Origin: Cryobacterium shii
Lineage (GTDB): Bacteria > Actinomycetota > Actinomycetes > Actinomycetales > Microbacteriaceae
DNA length: 51,072 bases
NCBI RefSeq assembly: GCF_004402595.1
Contig: NZ_SOFY01000051.1
Location: 30,381-81,452, forward strand
Reading direction: 5' to 3'
Position numbers and translations under genes: made by a program. Positions 26,936 through 35,700 of the stretch are shown one piece after another (positions within the stretch are counted from its first letter, which is position 1; each line of letters opens with the position of its first letter). The notes below the pieces were generated by a model. That model searched no databases and was not told the DNA's origin. It was given only the letters and a program-made list of their open reading frames with translations.

Positions 26936-27817
26936 ATGACCCTTCCCTCCCTGGACACCCGGGTGGACTACCCGGCCGGGTTGACCCGTCTCACCGCGAC
27001 CGTGCTGCACGTCGAACCGCGTGCCGAGGGGCTGGTCACTGGACTGGTCGCCGTGTTGCTCGACGCCACCCCCGTGCACCCGGTGGATGCCGGCTGGCCT
27101 GATCAGGGGCCAGACCGGGCCGTGCTGCGCGCCGCGGCAGCCGAGTTGCCGGTGGTGGACTGTGTGGTCGGAGCGACGGACGGGACGGCGCTGTATCTGG
27201 GCCGGGACATCCCGGTGCAGAAGGGAACGGCCGGGTGGGCGTTCGTCGTGGTGCATCTGCTGTCGGGCGATGCCGCACCGGCCGAGGGGCAGATCGTCGA
27301 GGTCGAGGTCGACGCCGACTACCGCACCCGGATGTCCGCGGGCCACACCGCGTGCCACCTCGCCGCGCTCGGCCTGAACCTGGCTCTGGCCGACCGCTGG
27401 AAGAAGGAGGTGCGCGCCGACGCGCTCGGCAACCCCGACTTCGACGGCACCGCGATCGATGTGTCCCTGATCGGGGAGAACCAATCGGTCGACACCTACC
27501 GGCTCGGCAAGTCCCTGCGCAAGAAGGGGTTCATCACCGAGGGCCTGGCCGAGGCGCTGCCCGAGATCCAGGGCGCCCTGAACGCGACGCTGGCCGAGTG
27601 GGTGGCCACAGGCGCGAGCGTGCACATCGACGCTGACGGCCCGCTGCTCACCGACCGCCGGTACTGGGTCTGCGACCTGCCGGGACAGAGCGCGCGGATC
27701 CCCTGCGGCGGCACCCACGTCTCCTCCCTGGCCGAGCTCGGGGCCGTGCGCGTGGCGCTGTCCACCGCCGACGTGGAGGGCACGACCGTGCTCACGATGG
27801 CGACGTTCGTCGGCTGA
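26936..27817 (+). CDS. AlaX-like alanyl-tRNA editing protein
   Basis: Predicted zinc-dependent hydrolase that clears mischarged tRNA (Ser- or Gly-tRNA-Ala), 293 residues, homologous to the editing part of alanyl-tRNA synthetase. The zinc ligands are visible as SAGHTACHLAALGL (HxxxH) and PCGGTHVSSLAELG (CxxxH). The N-terminal beta region (TVLHVEPRAEGLVTGLVAVLLDATPVHP in parts) matches the AlaX fold but diverges from the usual start. AAAGGA lies about seven bases before the ATG. It sits one gene away from tRNA-Ala(CGC), which fits in theme, though the two are convergent. Confidence 0.88.
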   Translation: MTLPSLDTRVDYPAGLTRLTATVLHVEPRAEGLVTGLVAVLLDATPVHPVDAGWPDQGPDRAVLRAAAAELPVVDCVVGATDGTALYLGRDIPVQKGTAGWAFVVVHLLSGDAAPAEGQIVEVEVDADYRTRMSAGHTACHLAALGLNLALADRWKKEVRADALGNPDFDGTAIDVSLIGENQSVDTYRLGKSLRKKGFITEGLAEALPEIQGALNATLAEWVATGASVHIDADGPLLTDRRYWVCDLPGQSARIPCGGTHVSSLAELGAVRVALSTADVEGTTVLTMATFVG

Positions 27818-27840
27818 CCAGGAGCCGGCCGCGTCAAACC

Positions 27841-27917
27841 AATTCGACGGAGATACTGCTCTAAAAACACGCTTTTGCCCCGTTTGGGACGGACTTGGGC
27901 AGAATCTCCGTCGAATT
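27841..27917. repeat. Intergenic palindrome IR-E (14-bp perfect arms)
   Basis: Arms 27841-27854 (AATTCGACGGAGAT) and 27904-27917; after one A-A mismatch the stem continues four more pairs (CTGC/GCAG). The 40-nt loop is lower in G+C. It lies between the AlaX-like gene and tRNA-Ala. Confidence 0.85.
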
Positions 27918-27953
27918 CGTTACGACTGCGATCCGGCACGACCTGGAAAACAA

Positions 27954-27994
27954 AAATGCCCGGCTGGCCAGGGAACCTGGCTTGCCGGGCATTT
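27954..27994 (-). terminator. Terminator of tRNA-Ala
   Basis: Stem AAATGCCCGGC (27954-27964) with its complement (27984-27994) and an inner GCCAGG/CCTGGC pair in the loop. On the minus strand it follows tRNA-Ala and ends in a T-rich run. Eight bases separate it from the tRNA 3' end. Confidence 0.85.
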
Positions 27995-28001
27995 CAATCG
28001 G

Positions 28002-28074
28002 TGGAGCTAAGGAGATTCGAACTCCTGACCTTCTCATTGCGAACGAGACGCGCTACCAACTGCGCCATAGCCCC
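28002..28074 (-). tRNA. tRNA-Ala(CGC)
   Basis: Seventy-three nt cloverleaf on the minus strand. Acceptor GGGGCTA/TAGCTCC contains the G3-U70 wobble pair that marks alanine tRNA. The anticodon loop TTCGCAA gives CGC, reading GCG. T arm has GTTCGAAT. The discriminator is A and CCA is not encoded. Confidence 0.97.
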
Positions 28075-28162
28075 TAACCGCTTATGCAGAATATCACGCG
28101 CGGCCGATGACTTTTGCCGCCGGGCCGTCAACGGCAGGAAAAGCCCGGAATGATTCGGCTGA

Positions 28163-29164
28163 TCAGCCGACGGCGCGACGCCGACGCAGCACGGCGTCGA
28201 GATCGCTCATGCCGGGCGCGGTCTCCCCGACGACACCCATCGACGCGAACCTGCTGGTCGCGGCCGCGGGGGCCGCAACGGGGGCCGCAGCCGCCGACGG
28301 CCGTCTGAGCGGGGTGGCGGCCACGACCAGCTGGGCGGCCCTCCGGGCCACCTCGGCTTCGGCAGCGGCCTTGCGCAGTTCCGCTGCGGCCTCCACGGAG
28401 GCCATCGCGGTCTGGGCGACGGAGCCGCGCGAGAGATGCATCGGCAGCGGCAGCGGATGCGGCGTCCAGCTGTGGGCCGCGACCGGTGTTTCCTCGAGCT
28501 GCACGGGCTCGAACGTCTGCCCGACCCGCGACGCGGTGGCGGATTCGCCGGTTCCGACCCCGGCGGCGTGCCCCTCGTGGGCGCGCCGAGCGGTGCGGGC
28601 CAGGCGCGACAGGGCGCCGAAGGCGAGGGCAGCCAGGACGAGGCCGCTGACCAGGACCGCCCCGGTTCCGCCGGCGGCGAGGGCGAAGGCGCCGGAGACG
28701 AACAGGACCACTCCGGTCAGAAGGAACAGGGAGGTCACTGCGCGCACGCGGCGCAGGCGGCTCGCTTTGCCGGCCGCACCGGAAGCGGCGGGCCTGGCGA
28801 GCGCGGAACGGCCTGCAGCGGCCTGGGCCACGGCCGCACGCTCCGTCGCGGAACGGGCCGCGGCGGCCCGCCGGGCGGCGGCCGCGGCATCCGTCACGGC
28901 CTTGGCCTCGGCCCGGGCGTCGTCCTCGGCCTGGGCCAGGAGTTTGCGCTGGGTGACCACCGTGCGCGCGTTCGCTTCGAGGCGAACCTCCCGCGGCACT
29001 TCGGAGGTCTCGGCCAGGATACGCAGGGTCTGCTGAAGGCGCACGGCGTTCCGTTCGGTGGTCAGGTATTGTCGGCGTCGCGCCCAGGTCGGCATCAGAT
29101 AGGTCACCCACAGGGCAGCGGCGACCGCGATCATGACTCCCCCGCCCAGGACCTCGCTACTCAT
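28163..29164 (-). CDS. Membrane protein of unknown function (Ala/Arg-rich, two hydrophobic regions)
   Basis: 333 residues. An N-terminal helix (MIAVAAALWVTYLMPTW) is followed by a long Ala/Arg/Glu-rich helical stretch (residues about 75-125), then two adjacent transmembrane helices (TSLFLLTGVVLFVSGAF, TGAVLVSGLVLAALAFG). The C-terminal about 130 residues are Ala/Pro-rich and end SDLDAVLRRRRAVG. I believe similar proteins are common in Microbacteriaceae, sometimes labelled large exoprotein, without known function. The ATG has TACCGT 7 nt upstream. No enzymatic motif seen. Confidence 0.85.
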   Translation of the reverse strand: MSSEVLGGGVMIAVAAALWVTYLMPTWARRRQYLTTERNAVRLQQTLRILAETSEVPREVRLEANARTVVTQRKLLAQAEDDARAEAKAVTDAAAAARRAAAARSATERAAVAQAAAGRSALARPAASGAAGKASRLRRVRAVTSLFLLTGVVLFVSGAFALAAGGTGAVLVSGLVLAALAFGALSRLARTARRAHEGHAAGVGTGESATASRVGQTFEPVQLEETPVAAHSWTPHPLPLPMHLSRGSVAQTAMASVEAAAELRKAAAEAEVARRAAQLVVAATPLRRPSAAAAPVAAPAAATSRFASMGVVGETAPGMSDLDAVLRRRRAVG

Positions 29165-29171
29165 GGTCCCT

Positions 29172-29177
29172 ACGGTA
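29172..29177 (-). promoter_or_regulatory. -10 hexamer of membrane protein gene
   Basis: TACCGT on the minus strand, 7 nt before the ATG at 29164; leaderless arrangement. Confidence 0.4.
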
Positions 29178-29236
29178 GGAGCGCCGGGGGCTTCCGGGGA
29201 TGATTACCGAGGGTGTGTCACCGAACATTCGGCGCG

Positions 29237-29896
29237 TCATCGGTCGGTCACGGCCAACGGATGCGCGGCCGCGGCGAGGTCGGACGGCGTCACCCGGGCT
29301 GCGTCGGGCGACACTGCGCCCGCGTGCCAGCGGTTGAGCACGCCCTGGCGCACTTCTTCCGCCACCAGCGCGAAGCAGAAGTGGTCGCGCCAGTCGCCGT
29401 TGATGTGGATGAAGCGCCGCCGCAGACCCTCGTACCGGAACCCGAGTTTCTCTACCACGCGCAGCGAGGGGCCGTTCTCCGGCCGGATGCAGATCTCCAT
29501 CCGGTGCAGTCCGAGCTGGCCGAAGCAATAGTCGGTCGCCAGCGCGACGGTGGTCGGAGTGATCGACTTGCCGGCGAATTCCTGGGCCACCCAGTAGCCG
29601 ATCGTGGCCGAGGACAACGATCCCCAGGTGATCGACGACACGTTCAGCTGGCCCGCCAGCCGGCCGTCGTACTCGACCAGGAACGGCAGACCGCTTCCGG
29701 CGCGGGAGTGAGCGAGGAGACTGCGGATGCTCGACCGCGTGTCGAACGACATCGGCGCGTACGGGCTCGTGGCTTCCCAGGTGCGCAGCCAGCTCCGGTT
29801 CTCCATCAGGGACCGCTCGAGCACCTTGTCGTCCCGCAACCGAATCGGTCGCAGGGTGACGGGCCCGTCATGAAGCGTCGGTATCGCGATGGCCAC
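29237..29896 (-). CDS. GNAT acetyltransferase, RimJ/RimL-like
   Basis: Acetyl-CoA-dependent N-acetyltransferase of 219 residues, cytosolic. The N-terminal VTLRPIRLRDDKVLER is typical of the RimJ/RimL group (Acetyltransf_3). SATIGYWVAQEFAGKSITP carries the acetyl-CoA-binding strand and loop. LGLHRMEICIRPENGPSLRVVEKLGF is the usual C-terminal half, and RRRFIHINGDWRDHFCFALV is also typical. In Gram-positive actinobacteria this gene commonly lies next to galU, as here. Likely substrate: a ribosomal protein N terminus or a small amine. Start is GTG at 29896, with little else to choose from. Confidence 0.92.
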   Translation of the reverse strand: MAIAIPTLHDGPVTLRPIRLRDDKVLERSLMENRSWLRTWEATSPYAPMSFDTRSSIRSLLAHSRAGSGLPFLVEYDGRLAGQLNVSSITWGSLSSATIGYWVAQEFAGKSITPTTVALATDYCFGQLGLHRMEICIRPENGPSLRVVEKLGFRYEGLRRRFIHINGDWRDHFCFALVAEEVRQGVLNRWHAGAVSPDAARVTPSDLAAAAHPLAVTDR

Positions 29897-29975
29897 AGCC
29901 TGCCCGTCTCTTCATTCCAGAATGTTGTTCCCTCAATCTACCCGCTCGGCCTGCCGCCGGGGCTGCCGGTAGGCC

Positions 29976-30869
29976 CTAGTCGAGGGTCGCGACGAAGTCC
30001 TGGAGCCACGGCCGGAGGTCGGGGCCCAGGTCGTCGCGGTCGACGGCGAGCTGAATGATGGCCTTGATGTAGTCCAGGCGGTCACCGGTGTCGTAGCGAC
30101 GTCCGCGGAAGATGACGCCGTACACGCCGCCGGTGGCATCCGGGGTCGCCGCCATCTCCTGCAGCGCGTCGGTGAGCTGGATCTCGTTGCCCTTGCCGGG
30201 CTGGGTGTGTTCGAGCACCCCGAACACCTCGGGGCGCAGCACGTACCGGCCGATGATGGCCAGGTTCGACGGGGCATCCGCCGCGTCCGGCTTCTCGACC
30301 AGTCCGGTCACCCGCACCACGTCGGGGTCATCGGTGGCCTCGACCGCGGCGGCCCCGTAGAGGTGGATCTGCGAGGGGTCGACCTCCATCAGGGCGATGA
30401 TGCTCGCGTTGCGCTTGCCCTGCTCGGTCAGCATCTTCGTGAGCAGCGGGTCCCGGGAGTCGATGATGTCGTCACCGAGCAGCACGGCGAACGGCTCATT
30501 GCCCACGTGCATCTTCGCGCGCAGAACGGCGTGGCCGAGACCCAGCGGGTCGCCCTGGCGCACGTAGTGGATGTCCGCCAGCTCGGTGGCCCAGTTCACC
30601 TTCGCGAGCCGGCTCTGATCGCCCTTCTTCTCCAGGATCGCCTCGAGCTCGGTCATCCGGTCGAAGTGGTTTTCCAGGGCATTCTTGTTGCGCCCGGTGA
30701 CCATCAGCACGTCGGGCAGACCAGCGGCGACCGCTTCCTCGACGACGTACTGGATCGCGGGCTTGTCAACCACCGGAAGCATCTCCTTCGGCATGGCCTT
30801 GGTGGCCGGAAGGAAGCGAGTGCCCAGACCAGCGGCGGGAATGACGGCTTTGGTAATTGATGTCCCCAT
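29976..30869 (-). CDS. galU: UTP--glucose-1-phosphate uridylyltransferase
   Basis: Makes UDP-glucose from UTP and glucose 1-phosphate for cell-wall polysaccharides, trehalose and glycolipids; 297 residues, normal for GalU. The nucleotidyltransferase signature is AAGLGTRFLPATKAMPKEMLP, followed by KPAIQYVVEEAV and FAVLLGDDIID with the metal-binding Asp. GLVEKP and GKGNEIQLTDAL are also diagnostic. The ATG at 30869 (MGTSITKAVIP) is chosen over an upstream in-frame start; TAACGT sits 7 nt before it. Divergent from the 5-formyl-THF cyclo-ligase gene, with only 34 bp between the starts and two back-to-back -10 boxes. Confidence 0.97.
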   Translation of the reverse strand: MGTSITKAVIPAAGLGTRFLPATKAMPKEMLPVVDKPAIQYVVEEAVAAGLPDVLMVTGRNKNALENHFDRMTELEAILEKKGDQSRLAKVNWATELADIHYVRQGDPLGLGHAVLRAKMHVGNEPFAVLLGDDIIDSRDPLLTKMLTEQGKRNASIIALMEVDPSQIHLYGAAAVEATDDPDVVRVTGLVEKPDAADAPSNLAIIGRYVLRPEVFGVLEHTQPGKGNEIQLTDALQEMAATPDATGGVYGVIFRGRRYDTGDRLDYIKAIIQLAVDRDDLGPDLRPWLQDFVATLD

Positions 30870-30876
30870 GGCCCCT

Positions 30877-30882
30877 ACGTTA
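30877..30882 (-). promoter_or_regulatory. -10 hexamer of galU
   Basis: TAACGT on the minus strand, 7 nt before the galU ATG. Each divergent promoter's -35 would lie inside the other gene's start. Confidence 0.45.
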
Positions 30883-30890
30883 GCGGCATC

Positions 30891-30896
30891 TAGGAT
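30891..30896 (+). promoter_or_regulatory. -10 hexamer of 5-formyl-THF cyclo-ligase gene
   Basis: TAGGAT, 7 nt before the ATG at 30904; one of the clearest leaderless arrangements in the window. Confidence 0.55.
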
Positions 30897-30903
30897 GACT
30901 TGT

Positions 30904-31482
30904 ATGGACTCCGACATCGGTCATCGAAAGCGGGCGCTCCGCGCCGAGTTGCGGGAGCGCCGCCAGAACATGACCTCGGTGGAGCGCGACGCCGCGACGG
31001 CCGGCCTCACCGCCAATCTCCAGAGCATCACGCTCGATTTGTCGGCGCGTTCGATCTCCTGCTACCTGTCCAGCCGAAACGAGCCCAACACCCGCCCGTT
31101 CGTGAACTGGGCCGAGTCCCAGGGGATCCGGGTTCTCTTCCCCGTCTCCCGTGACGACGGACTGCTCGACTGGACCGTCGGCGAAGACCAGACCGAGACC
31201 CCGGGTCTCGCGGGCGTTCCGGAACCGGCCGGCGAGTTGCTCGGCCCGATCGCGATCAACGACGTCGACCTGATCGTGGTGCCCGCCGCGGCCGTCGACG
31301 CTACCGGCCTGCGCATGGGCTGGGGCCGCGGCTACTACGACAAGACCCTCGGTTCGATGGAGAAGTGCCCGCCGGTCTACGCCGTGATCTACGACAACGA
31401 GTTCGTCGACGAGGTCCCGCGCGAGGTGCACGACCAGCCGGTGGACGGCCTGGTCACCCCGTCGCGGATCATCGCGTTCTGA
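30904..31482 (+). CDS. 5-formyltetrahydrofolate cyclo-ligase
   Basis: Converts 5-formyl-THF to 5,10-methenyl-THF with ATP in one-carbon metabolism; 192 residues. KRALRAELRERRQNM is the N-terminal basic helix that binds ATP and folate. ISCYLSSRNEPNT precedes the core, and MGWGRGYYDKTL is the diagnostic phosphate-binding loop. VPREVHDQPVDGLVTPSRII ends the protein as in the family. The ATG follows the -10 box by 7 nt. In many actinobacteria this gene lies beside galU and fmdB, as here. Confidence 0.96.
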   Translation: MDSDIGHRKRALRAELRERRQNMTSVERDAATAGLTANLQSITLDLSARSISCYLSSRNEPNTRPFVNWAESQGIRVLFPVSRDDGLLDWTVGEDQTETPGLAGVPEPAGELLGPIAINDVDLIVVPAAAVDATGLRMGWGRGYYDKTLGSMEKCPPVYAVIYDNEFVDEVPREVHDQPVDGLVTPSRIIAF

Positions 31483-31494
31483 CCGCATGCGCCG

Positions 31495-31526
31495 TTGACG
31501 TGGCTTCCAGCCAACACCGGTAAAAT
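31495..31526 (+). promoter_or_regulatory. Possible promoter of fmdB-mscL
   Basis: TTGACG (31495-31500) and TAAAAT (31521-31526), 20 bp apart. The hexamers are good but the spacing is long. A TATACA at 31541 is an alternative -10. Confidence 0.35.
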
Positions 31527-31589
31527 CTAGCGAAGCCATCTATACAATCGGGGATTCGGCCAGCGGCCGGTCCCACAGCCGGAGTTCCA

Positions 31590-31964
31590 GTGCCTACCTA
31601 TTCTTACCGTTGCACCGAGTGCGACACCGCGTTCGACATCCAGCAAGCCTTCACCGACAACACGCTCACCGAGTGCCCCACCTGTGGCGGCAAGCTGCGC
31701 AAGGTGTTCTCGTCGATCGGCGTGACCTTCAGCGGGTCCGGTTTCTACAGCAATGACTCCCGTTCGGATTCGAAGCGTTCCCTCGAGCGCTCGAGCCAGA
31801 CGTCCGACAAGAAGTCAGACAAGAAATTCGAGAAGGCGTCGGGCGGCTCGTCCGACTCGAAGGCCGGCGAGAAGTCCGCGCCGGCGAAGGAGAGTTCGTC
31901 CTCCCCCGCGAAGTCGACCTCGGGCAGCACGAGCTCCGCCGCCCCGGCCGCCAAGTCTTCCTAA
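31590..31964 (+). CDS. FmdB-family zinc ribbon protein
   Basis: Small putative regulatory protein of 124 residues. The N-terminal zinc ribbon, MPTYSYRCTEC, uses Cys8/Cys11 with Cys29/Cys32 of ECPTCGGKLRKVF. GVTFSGSGFYSNDSR closes the conserved domain at about residue 60. The rest is a Ser/Lys/Glu-rich low-complexity tail (KSDKKFEKASGGSSDSKAGE in pieces). The family is named after the formamidase regulator FmdB, but its general role is unknown. GTG start with GGAG about six bases upstream. It lies between the cyclo-ligase and mscL in the same direction, a common actinobacterial arrangement. Confidence 0.94.
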   Translation: MPTYSYRCTECDTAFDIQQAFTDNTLTECPTCGGKLRKVFSSIGVTFSGSGFYSNDSRSDSKRSLERSSQTSDKKSDKKFEKASGGSSDSKAGEKSAPAKESSSSPAKSTSGSTSSAAPAAKSS

Positions 31965-32025
31965 CCACTACCACCACCTCCCCCGTCATCGCCTCACGGC
32001 GCCGGAACCTCAGCGGAGTATGACC

Positions 32026-32463
32026 ATGATCCAGGGCTTCAAAGAATTCATCATGCGCGGCAATGTCATCGAGCTCGCCGTCGCCGTCGTCATCGGGGCC
32101 GCGTTCACCGCGGTGGTCAACGCGATCGTCAAGGGCATCTTCAACCCCCTGGTCGCAGCGATCTTCAACTCGGAGAGCCTCGCGAAAGCGATGGTGATCG
32201 GGCTTCCCGGCGGCGCTGAACTGTCATTCGGGCTGGTGCTCGCGGCGGCAATCAACTTCCTCCTGGTCGCGGCCGTGGTCTACTTCGTCTTCGTCATGCC
32301 GCTCAACCACCTGAAGCATGCCCAGGAGCGCCGCCGTCTCGCCGGCGCCCCCACCGCCGCCGAGGTGGCCGCCCCGGCGACGGAGCTCGAACTCCTGAGC
32401 GAGATCCGCGACCTGCTGGCCGCCGGCGCGACGCTCGACCGGGGCCCGAAGCACACGCTCTAG
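32026..32463 (+). CDS. mscL: Large-conductance mechanosensitive channel
   Basis: Pressure-relief channel of the cytoplasmic membrane, 145 residues; five subunits form the pore. The N-terminal amphipathic helix IQGFKEFIMRGN and first helix ELAVAVVIGAAFTAVV are canonical. The second helix (LVLAAAINFLLVAAVVYFVFV) is followed by the cytoplasmic helix ATELELLSEIRDLLAA. The ATG at 32026 is preferred over the one at 32020 because GGAG at 32015-32018 is seven bases from the former and only one from the latter. It ends convergent with the small gene at 32486. Confidence 0.97.
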   Translation: MIQGFKEFIMRGNVIELAVAVVIGAAFTAVVNAIVKGIFNPLVAAIFNSESLAKAMVIGLPGGAELSFGLVLAAAINFLLVAAVVYFVFVMPLNHLKHAQERRRLAGAPTAAEVAAPATELELLSEIRDLLAAGATLDRGPKHTL

Positions 32464-32485
32464 CCCCGACCGGAGCGCGCCCGCG

Positions 32486-32764
32486 TCACCAGTGCGGCGG
32501 GCGGTCCTGGCGCAGCCGGTCGTCGTTGACGCCGCGGGTGCCCGGTCCGGCGGGATCGACGGGCACGACCCCGCCCTCCTCGCGCAGTACCGGCGGGTGC
32601 GGATCGGGATCCGTGCCGGGAGCCGGTGTCAGTTTGGCGCGCCGGGATGTGCCGGGCTGTCTGACGACCGACTGGCGGGGCTCCGCGGATGCCGCGGCCG
32701 GCTGGTCGGCGCCGCCGTCAGCTACTCCGTGAGGACCGCCGTCAGGGCTGGCGTCAGCGGTCAC
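32486..32764 (-). CDS. Small protein coupled to the helicase-like gene, unknown function
   Basis: Ninety-two residues, Pro/Asp/Gly-rich and probably largely disordered, ending GVNDDRLRQDRPPHW. Its GTG start overlaps the stop of the upstream helicase-like gene in a GTGA arrangement (GTG 32762-32764, TGA 32761-32763), strong evidence of translation and coupling. The charged, aromatic C-terminal end (DDRLRQDRPPHW) looks like a conserved peptide motif; I have the impression of similar endings in other Micrococcales small proteins but cannot verify it. Function unknown; the coupling suggests a partner of the helicase-like protein. Confidence 0.7.
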   Translation of the reverse strand: MTADASPDGGPHGVADGGADQPAAASAEPRQSVVRQPGTSRRAKLTPAPGTDPDPHPPVLREEGGVVPVDPAGPGTRGVNDDRLRQDRPPHW

Positions 32765-35700
32765 GGCCGTGTCGACGGCGGGGCGGTGACGCCCGCGAGC
32801 GCGGCGACCCGCGCGGCGACAGCGTCCGGGTTGCTGAAGAGCTCGAAGCTGTGCACGCGCAGGTAGTGCCAGCCGAGGCGGCGCAGCACCTCGGGCCGGA
32901 GCCGGAGCGACTCGCGCAGGCTCGACCGGCCGACCACGGCATCCGTTTCGACGACGACGGCACGGCCGGCGTTTGATCCGGCCAGGGCCAGTTTGCCGCG
33001 GTGCCCGAGCGACACGGTCAGGCCGAACTTCTCGAGGCGACGGGCCAGGTCGACCAGCATGGCCTCGCTGGCATCGGGCACCTGGGCTTCGTGGCGGCGT
33101 GCCTCGGTCTCGCTGAGCACCTGGGACAGAGCCAGGATGCCGTGGCGCTGGCGGTCCTCGTCGATGTCCGACGGGCGGAAGCAGGAGACGATGTCCATGG
33201 CCCGCCGGGCTCGGGTCATGCCGATGGCCAGCAGCCGTTCGCCGCCGGGCTCGCCGAGCGAACCGAAGTTGGTGAGCAGGCGGCCGTGCGGGGTTCGGCC
33301 GTAGCCGATCGAGAAGATGACCCGGTCGCGGCTCTGGGCCACGGCCTGCTCGAGGGTGAGCACGGTGAACGGCTCCGCCCGGTCTTTCAGGATGAAGTCG
33401 GAGAGGTCGGTGCGCTTGGAGAACGCGGACAGCACGGCCTGGTGCACGCGCACGGAGTGCCGCGCGCTGGCCGTGATCACCATCAGGGATTCCTTGGGCC
33501 GCTTCACCGCGTGGTCCATCACCAGTTCGACGACCTTGGCGACCTCCGCGTCGACGCTCTCGACGGCGCCGCTGTCGGCGTCGGGCATGCCGTGCCCACC
33601 GGCGACGTAATTGATGGTGAGGCTGCCGTGGCCGAGGTAGCTGCCGGCCCACGGGAGGGAATCGATGCGGCCGCCGTAGAAGCGGTGGTTGACGAGCTCG
33701 GCGAGGTCCTCGCCGCCGGCCCGGTAGCTTCGGGTCAGGGTCAGCGTCGGGAGCAGCTCTCCGAGGCGGGCCAGGGCGGAGTCGGCGTGGAGGGCATCCA
33801 CGTTGGTCTCCTGCACGGTGCGGTCGTCCGCGGCATCCGTGATGCCGGTTTCGAACGCGGACGGGGTCTGCGTGACCGGATCGCCGAACGCGACGATCTG
33901 CCTGCCACGACGGATGGCGCCGACGTTCTCGGCCAGGGTAGTGGCCCCGGCGTCGACGAGCAGCACGGTGTCGAAACTCATCTGGTCGTCGAAGCCCGCG
34001 ACCTCGTAGGGTGAGGCGAGCCAGACCGGGGCGAGCACCCGGCCCAGGTGCGGTGCGGCCTTGTGCAGGCGGCCGGGGGTGGCCCGGTCGGCGCGGAGCA
34101 GGCGCCGCAGGTGATCGGCTTCTTCCGGCCAGTCGACGACGCCGATCTTCCAGGTCTCGGCGAGCAGCCAGGCCAGCAGCTGGCCGGTGGTCGAGGCGTG
34201 AGCCTCGTCGACCAGTTTGAAGTCGGCTTCGAGGCGGTCGAGCACCTGCGTGTTGGCGTTGAGGAGGGCCTTGTCGCCGCTGAGCATCGTCTCCAGCACC
34301 GACTGCCACCAGGCCAGTTCGAGCTCGACGGCGACGTCTTTCTCGGACACGTGCCGCTGCGACAGGTCCGTCATCAGGGGGTCGAGGTTGTGCTCGCGCA
34401 GGGTGGCGAGCAGGGCGGTGCGCTCGTGCAGGTTGGCGAGCACCTCGCTCTCGGCGGCGAGGCCGGCGACCGCGTGGATGAGTTCCTTGATCGGTCGGTT
34501 CGACAGCTGGCGGGTGGTGCCGGCCGTGCCGAGCGGAACGTCGAGGCTGGCAAGGTCTTCGGCGACGCGCTGGAAGGCGACGTGCACGTCGGAGATCCCC
34601 ACCGGGACCTCCGGGGTGACGCCGGCCACGACGAAGCGCTGCCACAGGGTGCGCTGCTGCTGAATGCGGCGCAGGCTCTCGTTCATGTCGCTGACGCGCA
34701 CGCCGGGACGGAGGTACTCATCGGCGAGTTTGCGCAGTCGCCGGCGGCTGGCGCCGGTCATCTCGGGCGAATCGCGGCGGGCGGCGGTCGCGGCGATCAG
34801 TTCGGCCAGCGAACGGTCGTACACGGCCGGCTGAAACTTGTCGAGCGTCTCCCGGATGTCCAGCAGCAGCCGCAGGTAGACGCCGAGCTCGGTGATCGTC
34901 TCGAACGGGCGCAGCCGCGTCTGGCCGACCAGCCCGGCGGCGCGCTCGAGCAGGCGGGGCAGTTCGACCTGGTTGACCCGTTTGGCCAGCTGGTGGGCGG
35001 CGGACGCATCCGCGGTGGAGGTGAAGGAGGCTCCGTACCAGGGCGAGTCGCCCGGGCCGTAGCGGAATTCGCCGAGCGCGGCGGCCTTGATCAGCGTCGC
35101 CGCCGCGGCGGCCCGGCCATGGGCGAGGCGCTCGAGGGCGCGCCGGTCGAGGCGGGCGGTGGTCGACGGCGGGCTCGGCAGCTGGGCCAGCCTGGCCAGC
35201 TCGCCGAGGGCATCAAGCACCGACACCCCGAGGGCCGAATCGCGGCGGGTGAGCGAAGAGCGGTAGTCGAGCAGCACCTTGCGCAGCCGCACGAGCGCGT
35301 CGTCGACGTCGCCTACCAGGGGCTGGGCGGCCTTCTCGTTGCGGGTGATTGACTGGATCAGGTCGCGCCGCAGGGTGCGCGGGGTGACGGCGACGCCGGG
35401 CAGCCCCACCTGCACCAGGCGGTGCGCGATGCCGTCGAGGCTGGACCGGCGCGCACTGACCACGAGCACGCGCTTGTGCTGCGAGATGAGCGAGCCGATC
35501 GCGTTCACGATCGTCTGGGTGCCGCCCGTGCCGGGAAGCGTCTTGACCACGAGGGAGTTGCCGGCCGCGATCTGCGCCACGACGTTCTCCTGCTCGGAGT
35601 CGGCGTCGAGCAGCAGGATGTCGGTGGCCGGAGGCCGGGAGTCCTGGCCGATCGGCACGACCGGGTTGTACGCGGTCTCGATGGCCCGGCGGGCGTTCTG

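Noticed and set aside
32765..34645. Long minus-strand frame overlapping the helicase-like gene
   Set aside because: Only its last 92 codons (32486-32764) are accepted as a gene; the rest is an out-of-frame shadow of the helicase-like gene.
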